The position numbers and the translations under genes were made by a program. From contig NC_051115.1 in NCBI RefSeq assembly GCF_014839805.1, positions 2,416,600 to 2,480,599 of the forward strand: DNA of 64,000 nt, written 5' to 3'. This stretch comes from Manduca sexta (taxonomy: Eukaryota > Arthropoda > Insecta > Lepidoptera > Sphingidae). Positions 1-13,500 of this stretch are shown here, in pieces. Under the pieces are notes generated by a model. That model had not been told where the DNA came from, searched no databases, and saw only the letters and a program-made list of their open reading frames with translations. Position 1 is the first letter of the stretch, and every line of letters starts with the position of its first letter.

Positions 1-3000
1 TCAATATTAACATAATATTGACTAAGAAGATGCATTTTACACCAGCACTTTTGTCTTAATGTATGCTTTTTTGTACGGCCACGATAGTCACCCCACAGCA
101 CCTGACGAAGTGGAGCAACCTCCAAAGTGTCGACTGGAGAGATGATCATCCCTCGCCAGTGGACACAATTATGGCGGCCTGTTTGAATGTGTGCGAGATG
201 GTTTCTCATGTCGCTCTCTTAATAAAATAATGACCCATTTCAAAATTGCCAACTTGTGGGAATCGTCAAACAAGCAATTTCTGTTTGCGACCTTTTATTT
301 TTTTTCCCTTTTTTTCATGCTATAGGTTTCATTGTTTACCTATCTTTGATAAGATCAATTTTATAACATCGAAAAAAAAGGTGGCAAACAAAAATTAATT
401 TTCTGACGACTGCCACAAATTATCAATTTTGAAATAGGTCATTATTTTATTAAGAGTACGATGTAGTTAGTATGTCTAGTAACAAATTAAATCCGACATT
501 TGTTCTCAGCTTCCAAAATAACTGGTTATACAACGCACAAATCGAAACTTGTAAAGCTTATATCTAAGCGACAATCACTACACTTTTAAGCAGAGTGAAT
601 TAAAGTTTTGGTTTTTATAACAAAATTCATGCTAATTAAACTATTTACTTCGTTAAAAATTAAAATATAGTGTAATGGTAATAAAATAGCTTTACAAAAG
701 TTTGATAAAACAATGCAGAAAAATCTGGCGCTTCCAAATATTTATTTAACAAAATTTCGGTACTAAAATAAAATTATTTTGCGAATTTTATATTATAATT
801 TTATGCCGACGCGACGTTTCGAAGACTTCTCAGCTTTCGTGGTCACGGGGCGGACTGAGGTATTGGTCATCCGAAAAGTCAAAGTTACAATATCTAACTA
901 AAAAGGATAAAATTATAATATAAAAATCGCAAAATAAAATCCGCAAAATAGTTTCATTTTACTAACATTCGCGTAAACATAAGAAATAATTAAATATTCA
1001 GCACATTTGTCGCTTAGATATAATTACCTTACAAGAGTCGAAATTAAATCTGCATTTATTCTCGGCATTTCAAACTGCATAGTTTGTTTTGGTACCATAC
1101 AGTCCCACCTTTCTAACACCGACTTGGCTTACAATATCAAAATATTAACTAAGTTAGTACATTCAAAACCGATACTAGATAAGTGCATCTTTAAAAATAC
1201 TTGAATTGCGCTATAAAAATATGTTACGTGCCGCTATCCTAGCCGATGACGTCGGCCGTTTCCGGAAGTATTCGGCTACGCGGGCTGGCTGGCAGAGATT
1301 ATTCTATTATTAACTCTGGTTGGAGGCTGTCAAAAAAAATGTTTAAAATTGTATTCTGTAATTATTTTGCTAATATAATGTTTACTGTAAAAGAGCGTTT
1401 AAAAAATACTTGGATATAGACGACTTCCCTGAGGCCATAGCAAAGACGCCTTATTACAATCATTAACCTTTATAGAAAACAATGATACCGCCTTCAAAAA
1501 CCGCTTAGAACCAAAAAATAATTATTACCTATATACTATTTACCAATTTTAAAATTGGTTAAAATCAGTATATGTTGATGACATCATTTTAAGAATTTTC
1601 TGATGTATATCCAAGGTCAGGGGTCCAACAACTATTAAATTTAATATATGGGACATCACAAGAAGCGCAAGCTTTCAAACAAAAAAAGTATCATTAAAAT
1701 CGGTTCACCCAGTCTGTTCAATAGTTCTGAGGTAAAATGTATAAAAAAAAACTATCAAATTGAGAATCTCCCCCTTTTCTTGAATTCGATTAAAAATATA
1801 TTGAAAATAATATTCAATAAGTCTGTCATTTGGTTGTCATTGCCGTTGGTCCTGCTGATCTCTCTCCGGTCATGTTGGATTGCCGTCTCACTGGACTATG
1901 AGAAGGAGCAGAGAGTGCTTGTGTATTGCACACACTCATGCACTATATCTCCTGCGTGGATGATCTCCGTTTAGATTGGCCGACATGAACGAAATTCGAT
2001 TAAGAGTGATTCATGTCCATTCCATACATTGTTTTCTATTAGGGTATATGATTGCGAAAGGCTTTTTGACTATGATCCCAGATCTTACAATATTCAGAAA
2101 CATACATTTTCATTGTTTTAAACATATTTCCATTCGAAACATTTAGTTTCATTAAACAAAGAGGAAAAACTACAATTAATTCATGTCATGTGTAAAATCC
2201 AAAAATACCACAATTACAAGAATCTTACATCAATAAAAGAGAGAAAAAGTTTGTGAGTTTGTTTGTTGATTGCAGGGGCTAATTCTGAACTGAATTGTTT
2301 TTTTTTTTCACAAATAGGAAGTTTTTTTCTGAGTGCTAAGGCCTCTTTTTATCTCTGGAAAATGCTTATCCTGGTAAAACATGTCAAAAGCTATCTGGAA
2401 AAATACTATATTTTTATAATTTAATTAAGAACTATTCACAAGCCATCCAGGCAAATACTTCATTCTAATAATTTAATTACAGAAAGAACCTCTAACATAT
2501 AATGGATGTATGATAAAAACCAACAATTTATAAAGATGCACATATCTATATTTAATTTTATATCATTTGTCTAAAATATAAACATTTCCACAATATTTCT
2601 CAAGCTATATCACATTCAATAATCTTAGCGATAGCTGAATTCTCTGTATTCATAGTTGCATATCATCTGAGATAATACAATACTGCATAACTAGCATTTG
2701 TTAGTAACATTTTTTTTTATAGGCACAGTACAATGACTCCATTGAAGTTGGTAAGTGGAGTGTGGTCCAATAGAATGTCGACTGAGAGATGATTACCCCT
2801 CAGTAGTCAACACAATTATACCTGTCGGAACCGGATATACACAGGTTGATCCCATCACGTAACACGTACGTGGGCCACTATGACAGGTTTTAACGTCTTG
2901 TGTACTGTGGTCGCTATCCAGGTGGATATGTGAAGTGTGAGTATTAAATAGCAAATTTTTTACACAAGAGTTAAAACTGGTGTTCGTATATTTTATTTTT

Positions 3001-3178
3001 AACACACTGATATCAATTAGACTTTTACTTGCAGGAGTTTACTATCAATAGTTACACGGTATTGTACTCTTCCTGACTGTATATTTGTCAAAGTTTCGGC
3101 AAAAAGTATAACACATCGGTCTATATTTTAGACAAATATTATAAAAATATATGTATATTATATGGTATCAATCAGTCA
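1..3178. other. Gene-free AT-rich stretch with repeat fragments
   Basis: No convincing coding region was found. Positions 60-205 and 2700-2965 belong to a dispersed repeat (family E) that recurs near 8285, 13650, 15010 and 33410 and carries a GTCGACTG...ATGATTACCC motif. Positions 780-1010 share sequence with 41690-41850. A block near 1225-1320 recurs inverted near 54935-55055. The stretch 1860-1895 recurs inverted near 14624-14650, so the 108-codon open frame at 1648-1974 overlaps a repeat and is not supported as a gene. Confidence 0.6.
211..461. mobile_element. MITE-A copy 1 (palindromic)
   Basis: The two ends are inverted repeats: TCGCTCTCTTAATAAAATAA at the left and its near-complement ending AAGAGTACGA at the right, continuing inward as ATGACCCATTTCAAAATTG. 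The whole 250-base unit can fold into one hairpin and has no coding capacity. Related copies lie at 32092-32347 and 62283-62513. A non-autonomous DNA transposon is the best reading; superfamily not assigned. Confidence 0.75.
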
Positions 3179-3188
3179 TTTATTTATT
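3179..3188 (-). terminator. Candidate poly(A) signals of asf1
   Basis: Two overlapping TTTATT on the plus strand read as AATAAA on the asf1 strand, about 615 bases beyond its stop. Another AATAAA (3506-3511) lies about 290 bases beyond the stop and is an equally good candidate. No transcript end is visible from sequence. Confidence 0.3.
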
Positions 3189-3802
3189 TACAGTGTCTAT
3201 ACACTCCTAAATCGTGTTTCACACACTTCGTATTTCACTATACTTCATTTGGTAATCTGAAAAGAGAAAATACAATATTGGGAATATAAAAAAAATATAT
3301 TTTAAACAAATTATGTTACAAGACATAGGCCATAAACTCATAAATCCTCACTAGATGTAGATAGAACCAAATTTTCTATCTCCGAGAAGCACTGGGTGGC
3401 ACTATTGTTCATGGGAGATGTCTTTAAGGTCATTTGCAATTACTGCCTTAGGGATGGACCAACAGCCAGTAGCGTTGCTTGCCATAAAGAAGCACTATAT
3501 AACATTTTATTAAAAACCCTTCAGTGCAGCATTAATTTCTGAGCAACCTGTTAAGTTTAAGGTAGGAATGGGCTATGAGGGGCATTGTATTATGGATAGC
3601 CAGATACAACGATAGCTACACCCCTGCGAGTAGAGCAACTATGCGGGACATAGCACTTGCAAGGGGCTCAAAGAAAAATCATTACCCTCCTTCAGCAATC
3701 AGGTAAAAGGTTGCAAGTCTGCGGCCCAAAGCATTGCTAAGTTAACGCCGCCACTGCATTCTCTTTTAGTCATTTGTTTTAAATATAAAACACATATTCA
3801 CC

Positions 3803-4453
3803 TCAGCACTCCATAGGCGCTATTGAGTTCGAATTGTCTCCATAACCACTTAAACTGCCCTGAAACTCCATTCCGCTAATCTGACTGTCCGCATTGAAGC
3901 TCGCTCCGTAAGAATCATTGCTTGGAGCGTGTGACGTCTCCAAATTTCCGTCACCCGAATCCGATGCCACCGCTGCGTCAGGCTCGGCCCAGTTGATCTT
4001 AAATCTTGTCACACGAGGCTCCGAAGCTAAGATATTACGCACTACTTTGTCAAACTGTGGCTTGGTTGGCGGATTTTCGCGTAATTCTGGTTCGGTCTCA
4101 CTGTATTCATTGTTTATGAAATAACCGACTCGCACAAACTCCTGGCCGCGGTAAGAACACGTTAGTAACACTACTGTGACGCCGAGAGCGTCGTTTTCTG
4201 GTATCCGTGTGACATCAGGCGGTGGGGCTTGAAAAACAAACATATGTCTGCCTTCGGGGATTGGACCAACGTAAATCGTGTCTAAAACTTGATCATGCTC
4301 CTCAGTCTCTGCGGAACCCACATAAATCATCTTCCATTCGAGATCTTCCTTCAATTCTTCTATGCACTCGAAGGTTAACTCAAATTGGAATGGGTTCAGA
4401 AATGGACTCGGATTGTCGAGCACAACGACGTTCGTAATGTGCACCTTTGCCAT
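3803..4453 (-). CDS. asf1: Histone chaperone ASF1
   Basis: Single-exon gene for a 216-residue protein. ASF1 binds the histone H3-H4 dimer in the nucleus and hands it to CAF-1 or HIRA during replication-coupled and replication-independent nucleosome assembly. The first 155 residues form the conserved immunoglobulin-like core, starting MAKVHITNVVVLDNPSPF; D54, V94 and R108, positions known to contact histone H3 in this family, are all present. The C-terminal 60 residues are acidic, Ser/Asn-rich and low-complexity, as in other animal ASF1 tails. The open frame extends 53 codons upstream to an ATG at 4612, but that extension has no family counterpart, so the start at 4453 is chosen. Residues SETEPELREN carry a two-residue insertion relative to the common ASF1 pattern. 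Length fits insect orthologues. The lack of introns in the coding region is a direct observation. Confidence 0.95.
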   Translation of the reverse strand: MAKVHITNVVVLDNPSPFLNPFQFELTFECIEELKEDLEWKMIYVGSAETEEHDQVLDTIYVGPIPEGRHMFVFQAPPPDVTRIPENDALGVTVVLLTCSYRGQEFVRVGYFINNEYSETEPELRENPPTKPQFDKVVRNILASEPRVTRFKINWAEPDAAVASDSGDGNLETSHAPSNDSYGASFNADSQISGMEFQGSLSGYGDNSNSIAPMEC

Positions 4454-7400
4454 GTTTGTAACGATTACCTTCGATTTTAAACGCTGCGGAACGTGATTCG
4501 CCGTAAAAATGCACATAAAACACAAAAAATCTAACGTATTTTCCACGATGTTCAATTTGTCAATTGTCAGTCGGCGAAAAGTGACAATTATTTTGGCGGT
4601 TGAAATGGTCACGTGACCAAAATACGCAGCGCAATTGGCGCCGAGACGGGTGTTTTACGAACTAAAATTAAAAAGAAAAATTTTGACAGCTCCTTATGAT
4701 GACACAGGAATTATGTTATTTTTTATGAAAACTGTGTGTTAAATTGTTTATCTGAATATGCTAGATATATAAAACACTATTTTAGAATACATTAAAATAG
4801 ATTTCACTTACATTTAATTGAAGTTTCTTATTGTTTATCAAAACTTTTTCAGAACAACAAACATCAATATTCACCACAAACAAGTAAACTTAAAGTTGCC
4901 ATGACCCTGGAAGTGTCATAAAATAAAGTAATTTCTTAATCATTTTTTTATACAACTTTCATGCGATCGTGTTATCTCTATAAATATTATGACGAATCTA
5001 AATGAAATGAAATATTAACAAGTTGTGCAATTATTTTACATTAATGAAAAAAAAAACATAAACAATGGCAACAATACCAAACTGTCATTAATAATAAATA
5101 TGGCGTCGGTGCATTGTATTCAGAAATCCGTTTGTTTTCTATTAAATATTTACACATAGTTATAAAGACAATAACGCAATCGCACAAATGTTTTTACACG
5201 CCATTACGAAATATGAAGGTCGTGTATTATTATTAGACGTAACAACCAAGAGAAAGGTGTAATTACAGATAACAAGTAAGTTTTTTATGTTTTCGAAACA
5301 ATTTCACTGGAATTTACACCTCAACTTCCATTAAGTCCTTTTAAATAGGTCATAAATGTGATATTTCAGAACATCAACTGTCATACATCGAGTTTTACAT
5401 GTAGACATATTAACTTTTTAATAAAAATGTCTACCATAAAAGGAATCCGTAGCATACTTGCGAACTTAGTCATCAATGTCCTTTCTATAATTAATTCAAC
5501 ACCAATTGTAATGGTTTTGCAATCTTTCGTGGAAATATGCTCCATACTAAATTTGCATGTAAGTCAGGGTGAACAACTTTTCTAATGTACTAATAAATAA
5601 CAAGTCAGATTATGAATAATAATAATTAACACCTAAGACGGGATTTCAGCGACTTCCTGCATTGCACAATACACTTGCAAAAGATCAAAAGATTTTAAAC
5701 AGATTCAAGTATCAAAAACTTAATCTATTAGTGTTTTTGGCAAAAATTTCACAGTAAAAATAAATTATTTTGTAATATGTTGCATATTATAAAGAAATTC
5801 CAGAATTTCTATTGAACATCTATAAAATATTCTCTCTAGACAGTCTTTGAAAGAAATTGTTAGTAAATACCTTGCTAAAGTTACAAATTTACAAAGTTAC
5901 AAAACCCTTATAGAAAACGATAATGTATATATTTACTTGTTTTATTCTATGTACACAAAACAGATTAAAATTACTACAAAAATATACATTAAATTATACA
6001 GCTTTAATTAGAATAGATAGTATTCCAAAAATATTTGTACTCAGAAAACTAAAACGAGTTTAAGTCTAACTCATTTTAGTTTTTGTTAGACACAAAAATT
6101 ATATAAAAATATACTGAGTAAAATTAAAGTATAATTACCCTTTACAAAATTCGAACTGGTAAATTAATGAATCTGCAACTATTATAGAGTTTTGTGCAAT
6201 AATATATATTTCTATACTATTATATAAAGCTGAAGAATTTGTTTGTTTGGATGCGCTAATCTCAGGAACTACCGGTTCAAACTGAAAAATTCTTTTTGTG
6301 TTGGATAGCCCTTTGTTCGTGGAGTGCTATAGGCTATATATCATCACGCTATACCCAATAGGAGCGGAGCAGTAATGGCTAATCTCAGGAAGTACCGGTT
6401 CGAACTGAAAAAATATTTTTGTGTTGGATAGCCCTTTGTTCGTGGAGTGCTATAGGCTATATATCATCACGCTATACTCAATAGGAGCGGAGCAGTAATG
6501 GCTTATCTCAGGAACTACCGGATTGAACTGAAAAAATGTTTTTGTGTTGGATAGCCTTTAGTTCGTGGAGTGCTATAGGCTATATATCATCACATTATGA
6601 TCAATAGGAGTGGAGCAGTAATGAAACATGTTGCAAAAACGGGGAAAATTTATTAGTTTTGAGAGCTTCTTTTGCGTGCGCTGCGTATACGGTTAAAGTT
6701 ATGCTCCAATGATGTATGACGGGAATGTTCCTCTTAAAAAGTTCTACAAAAATATATTATAAACAAAGTCCCCCGCTGCATCTGTTTGCCTGAACGTGTT
6801 AAACTCAAAAACTACCCAACATATTAGGATAAAATTTGGTATGGAGTACAGTTTGAGACCCTGGGAAGAACATAGGCTCCCGGGAAAATATATAGCGTGA
6901 CTTTTATAACGGAAAACTTTAGCCTGAAAAACTTTATAACGCGGGCGGAGCCGCGAGCAATATATATATAAAATGAATCCCTATTTCCCTTGGTTACGCC
7001 ATCACGCGTGAACGGCTGGACCAATTTCACTATTTTTTTTTTTTGTGTTTATTATTGTCAGGAGAAGGTTCTTATAGAAGAAAAATCCAAAAATTTGTGC
7101 AGAAAATTAGAAAATTTAAGAAAACTTAACGAAAATATTAATTTTATATAACTGTCAATTGTTTGAAATAACTGTCAGTGATTGACAGAATGCGCGCTGC
7201 AAATTCATAGTTAAGACGGGACATTGTCTGTCGTAGTATACAATGTTTGGCATATTGCTCACGTGCCTGAATTATTTTGTCACATGCCACTGCAGGCACA
7301 CATGCTATCCCTGTTCTAGATTATGTATAACCATTCCTTCCTTGTCACTCCTTATTTAGGGGCATGTTAATTCTCGAAAATTCTAAATCCATATTTTTTT

Positions 7401-7549
7401 GTACCCGACTTCCTTCTTGTACTTTTTAATGACTTTTTTTCGATATTTTTGAAACGTCCTTTGGGAGTAGTGCGTGACCCCCCCCCCCCCCTCCCCCAAG
7501 AAAAGTACTGTGTATAACACAATCATATAAATATCTCTATTCCTTTCAG
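4454..7549. other. Intergenic region between asf1 and the PH-PDZ gene
   Basis: The two genes are divergent, so this 3.1 kb holds the promoter of asf1 and probably the non-coding first exon and promoter of the PH-PDZ gene. Neither TATA box nor initiator could be assigned with confidence. Apart from the Helitron relic at 6211-6970 and a C-run near 7480, the sequence is AT-rich and unremarkable. Confidence 0.5.
6211..6970 (+). mobile_element. Decayed non-autonomous Helitron (3 internal repeats)
   Basis: Begins TCTATACTATTATATAAAGC, as does the intact copy at 35825-36718, then carries three direct repeats of about 123 bases (near 6256, 6379 and 6502), then the same unique 3' section ending in the GC-rich hairpin CGGGCGGAGCCGCG. 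The terminal CTAG of the intact copy is replaced here by a TA-repeat, so the 3' end is lost or degenerate. Non-coding. Confidence 0.7.
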
Positions 7550-7568
7550 GTTTTGTGATTGTGCAGCT

Positions 7569-10500
7569 ATGTCAGGAGAAAGGGACGAAGGCCCTGTTTA
7601 TTACAGGGAGATACAAAAGAATGCATACCTCAAACGGATACCAAACGAAGTGAGCGTCAGCAAACTCATACCATTGGCGCACAAGGTAATTTATTTATGC
7701 ACACACACTTTTTATCCCCAAAGGGGTAGGCAGACAGGTAGCTGATGCACCCACTTTTCGCCATGTGTATTCCTCTCCATATGGTATGGGGCGAGCCTAT
7801 TGCTATATCCGGCACCAATACCAGACTAATGGGTGATAATGAGTAGTAAAAGTAAAGTTTTATACCATATAGAAATTTAAAATGATGACATACTATGTCA
7901 ATGTTGTTGCATAATATATATATTGATAAAATTTCATTTCTTTTTTAAATAATGTTGAACTTACCTATGATTTAGATGCATACACTTAAATTTTTAATGT
8001 ATTATCCACACAATGTTAAACCTTTATATGTATTTCTCGTTGGTAAGGCTTTATTAATAATAAATAAATGAAAGCGAATGTCACCTTGCCTGACCAGTAA
8101 ATCGAACCTGACATATTAGCTCTGCAGTCATACCATAATACACTATGCTAGGAGGCATAATTTATTTAAAATCATGCACAACTGATAGGTGCTTGTATAC
8201 TGCTAATCTCTATTTGGGGTCGTTTAGACATTGACTTATTAAATGAAACCACATACTTATCTTCTAGAAAATAACACTACAATCAATTATTCTAAGGCAA
8301 TGTGACTTCACTGCACCTGATGGTAAGTAGAGTAGCGTCCAAAAGCAAGTCGACTGGCGAGAGATAATTGCCTATCAGCAGTCAAAAGGAATATGTCAGG
8401 CTATTTGAACCAGATATACACAGGCTGATTCCGGAACGCGTTACACTTACGTGGGCTCTGACGGGTTATAACATCTTGTTTACGGTAAACGCTATCCGGG
8501 CGGATATAAAATATATCCTATCGCCAAGAACACTGGATTACTTCTCCCATGCTACCTACAATATTTTTTAAAAATATTCATAGAATTTCTAAACATAATA
8601 GTTTGTATGTCTACTTCTAATATCTTCACAAATATATTGCAAACCTAACATGATGCTATTAAAATTCCAGAAACCCCCTCTCAAACCGATGTGGACACAA
8701 CTATGTATACACAATGGCAGGACTCCTTACCTCGAGCAGTATCCCGAAGCGGAGCACCCGTGCGCCCTCTCTCACCGGCCGGTGTGGCGCGCCTGTCTGT
8801 CAGCGGCCAGGCACGTCACCGGCAGTGTGAGGCCAAGGCAGGGCCAGGAGTATGACTTCCTAGTGGACACGGACCATGGACCTGTGAGGATGCTGGCGCC
8901 TGATTGGTGAGTGGCGTTTGATGTGTGCTCGCAGTGCCAAAACATTTACTGGTGGTAGGTCACTCATATATGAGTCGGCCTGGGTAGGTACCACTGCAAT
9001 GTCTATTTCTGTCGAGCAGTGTGTAGTCACTGTTGTGTTCCAGTGTGAAGGACATTGTAGCCAGTGTAAGTACTGGACATGATAATTAACATCTCATATC
9101 TCAGGATGGCGAGTGCAGTGGAATACCAAACAATACTTTGTAATTCATGGTGTTTCTGCTGTTTATGGGCGGTCGTATTGCTTACCATCAGGCGAACAGC
9201 AAGGTCGTCTTGTCATTCAAAGCAATAAAAAAAACTTTATGATGGGGAACTGTAAAAAAATACTTTTCTCGACCCGGGATTCGAAGCCAGAACCTCAACG
9301 CGCTGCCGTACCGCACATTCAGTACTACACCACCGAGGCCCGAGGCAGTCAGAGAGACATCATTGATGTATAATATTTACAGGGAAACGATGCAGGACTG
9401 GGTGACGACGCTGCGCAACAAGCTGGCCGAGCTGAAGATCACCGGCAAGGGCGAGAACGTATATTGCAGCCCGCCCGCGCCGCCGCCGCCGCGCGCTGCC
9501 GCCCGCGACCCCACCTCGCCGCTGCCGCCCACGCCGCCCGTGCCGCTCGACATGTGAGTCACACCACATACTACAACACTACACACCACACACTAAACAC
9601 TACAACACTACACACAACAACACTACAACACTACACACTACAACACAACAACACTACACACTACAACACTACGCACTACAACACTACACACTACAACACT
9701 ACACACTACAACACTACACACTACAACACTACACACAACACTACACACTACAACACTACACACTACAACACTACACACTACAACACTACACACTACACAC
9801 TACAACACTACACACTACAACACTACACACTACAACACTACACACTACAACACTACAACACTACGCACTACAACACCACACACTACACACTACAACACTA
9901 CACACTACAACACTACACACTACAACACTACACACTACAACACTACACACAACACTACACACTACAACACTACACACTACAACACTACACACAACACTAC
10001 ACACAACACTACACACTACAACACTACACACTACAACACTACACACTACAACGCTACACACTACAACACTACACACAACACTACACACTACAACACTACA
10101 CACTACAACGCTACACACTATAACACTACACACTACAACACTACACACTACAACACTACACACTACACACTACAACACTACACACTACAACACTACACAC
10201 TACACACTACAACACTACAACACTACACACTACAACACTACACACTACACACTACAACACCACACACTACACACTACACACTACAACACTACAACACTAC
10301 GCACTACAACACCACACACTACACACTACAACACTACACACTACAACACTACAACACTACACACTACAACACTACACACAACACTACACACTACAACACT
10401 ACACACTACAACGCTACACACTACAACACTACACACAACACTACACACTACAACACTATAACACTACACACTACAACACTACACACTACAACACTACACA

Positions 10501-13500
10501 CTACAACACTACACACTACACACTACAACACTACACACTACAACACTACAACACTACGCACTACAACACCACACACTACAACACTACACACAACACTACA
10601 CACTACAACACTACACACTACAACACTACACACAACACTACACACTACAACGCTACACACTACAACACTACACACAACACTACACACTACAACACTACAC
10701 ACTACAACGCTACACACTATAACACTACACACTACAACACTACACACTACAACACTACAACACTACACACTACAACACTACACACAACACTACACACTAC
10801 AACACTACACACTACAACACTACACACAACACTACACACTACAACGCTACACACTACAACACTACACACAACACTACACACTACAACACTACACACTATA
10901 ACACTACACACTACAACACTACACACTACAACACTACAACACTACACACTACAACACTACACACAACACTACACACTACAACACTACACACTACAACACT
11001 ACACACAACACTACACACTACAACGCTACACACTACAACACTACACACAACACTACACACTACAACACTACACACTACAACACTACACACAACACTACAC
11101 ACTACAACACTACACACTACAACACTACACACAACACTACACACTACAACGCTACACACTACAACACTACACACAACACTACACACTACAACACTACACA
11201 CTACAACGCTACACACTATAACACTACACACTACAACACTACACACTACAACACTACAACACTACGCTAATAAGATATAATTATAAGCATATTGAAAATA
11301 TTCTGCGTAGATCGGACCAGCAACAGTAGTAGTAGTAGTGCCCTAATGCCTCTACTACTACTCTGAGAGAATCCGGGCTGATACTGAGCAGAAAAACAAC
11401 AAATATCACTTTGCCCAACCCGGGATTTGAACCCAAGACCTCAAAGCACTGAAAAAAGCGTAGCGTAAATATTAAATATAACATTTCACATTCCAGAGTC
11501 CCCGGCATAGAGATAGTGCCAAACCGGCAACCGGAAACGCCGCCCGAACCGCCAGAACCGGAACCCGACACGTCCTGGGAACCGTTCTCGCTACCCAGCA
11601 CGTCGTCGCAGAGCAGAGAACGGAAGAACGTGGCCAAGATCTGCGGCCAGAACATATGTCTTGACGATTCTGTGTTGAAGCGAGAAGCGACTGACAGCGA
11701 CGAGGAGTTCTTTGCTGAGATTGACAGGGCGCATGATGAGTACAGGCAGACCGTTGTGGTGGGGGAAGTGGAGGATGCGACGGCTTCCACGAGTGCGGAG
11801 GGGCAGGGGAGGTGAGATTGTTTTGACTAATTAATTATTTTTTTTTATTTTTTTTTTTTTTTATAGCAAAAGGCATAGCACAGACCATAATCATTATAAA
11901 CAATACTTAAGCACTAAATTACATTATGACTAGATTGTCTTCCCCACTAAAGCATCGGAATGTTTGCCGGCAAACATGACAGCTACATGACATTTACGTG
12001 TGTCACGGGAATATAACCTTATAGACTACATAATAAGGTTATTTTTCCGTGACACGCGTAATGTCATGTAGCTGTCATGTTTGCCGGCAAACATTCCGAT
12101 GCTTCAGTGGTTAAACCTATGCCCTAATTGAAATTATACTACGGAAACTACTCTACAAACAAAATTATAATGCTAAGACAGATAGCCAGATGCGTTTACT
12201 CTAATGGGTATTAATAATTTATTTAGGAGCGTGGTTATACTGCGCGGTACGACTACGACACTGGGGATTCATGCGTTTCAATAGTAAATGGGATAATATT
12301 TCTTTCTAAATGAATCGAGATTGTATATTCAATTATCGACTGGTTGTAGAATTAGTGTCTCACATTGGAAGAGGGGGGCGAGGTTCCGCTATTTGATACG
12401 TAATTCGTCCGCCCCTGATGGGATACAATTTGAGTGTTGTAATACAATTTGTTCAGTAATGGATCACCTCACGATGCTAGATGTCAATTTGGCTGTAAAT
12501 AGACTAACGGCCGCTTTCAATAAACGATCCCAATCTCGATCTTAAATCCGTTTCCGAACCAATCGAAATAATCCATTTGTAATGTCAAAAAACGCTATGT
12601 TCTGATCGGTTTATATTCGCGATAGATCAATAATGAGCAATTGGGATCGTTTGTTAAAAAACGCGTCGATTTATTCTGCAAGGTGCATAGAAAAATAGGC
12701 TTGTGATAAGGGATAATTTATCTATTATACCTCTAAATTTCATAAAACTTATTAAAACCCCAAAAATATTGTTCCAGCGACCGCCCGTCGAACATAACAG
12801 TGATCCAGGTTTCAAACAAAGACGCGCCGCACACGGCAATACCCGTCTTAGGCCCCGAAACAGACGTATTCGATTTCGAATTCGCGAAAACCGAGCCCAC
12901 GCCTGAACCGAGCTTCGTGAACATCGTCAACACGGAAGTGAACGTACAGAACTCGGAATACGGCACGGTGTTCGCGAAAACCGAGCCAGAATACGGCCAC
13001 CTGAGTCTGACAACGACAGCTGTCAACGTGACAGACGTCAGCGTGACAGATGTGACAGCTGTCACCGTCAACGAGGATAAGGATGGTTTGTACGAGAGGC
13101 TGTGCATGGCGTCGACTTCTGCCGAGCCGAGGCCGTCTCCTTTACCGAGGAGGCTGAGAAATGCGGAGAAAACAAGGAAATCTTCGTTGCCGAATCTAGA
13201 AGCAAACGATTCGGCGTACGAATTTTTATTTCTAAGTCAGCAACAACAACAACAAAATGTGACGACTACGGAAATTAACGCGAGTACAAGAGATAATGTG
13301 GCTGATAGTGCGGAAAGGCTCAGGTCTAACGTGGAAAGATCTAGAAGCCATAACGCGTACGACAATTCACCTAGAAGGCAGGTGGTTAGAGTGCAAAATG
13401 GCAGCCCAAAAAGGGAGGTTAAGACTGGTGAGTTTTTACTATAGTAAGTCTTAGCTGTATATAATATGATATTTCAAACTACTATAGAGAGAAAAGAGAA

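Noticed and set aside
1648..1974. 108-codon open frame with a hydrophobic segment
   Set aside because: Overlaps a repeat found inverted near 14624, has no recognisable homologue and lies in AT-rich DNA.
4454..4612. 53-codon N-terminal extension of ASF1
   Set aside because: ASF1 proteins start at MAKV/MAK-type sequence; the extension has no conserved features and sits where the 5' UTR should be.
9464..10163. Long open frames of HYNTT/TLQHY repeats (plus strand) and CSVV repeats (minus strand)
   Set aside because: They are translations of the CACTACACACTACAA satellite; unit lengths divisible by three keep frames open by chance.
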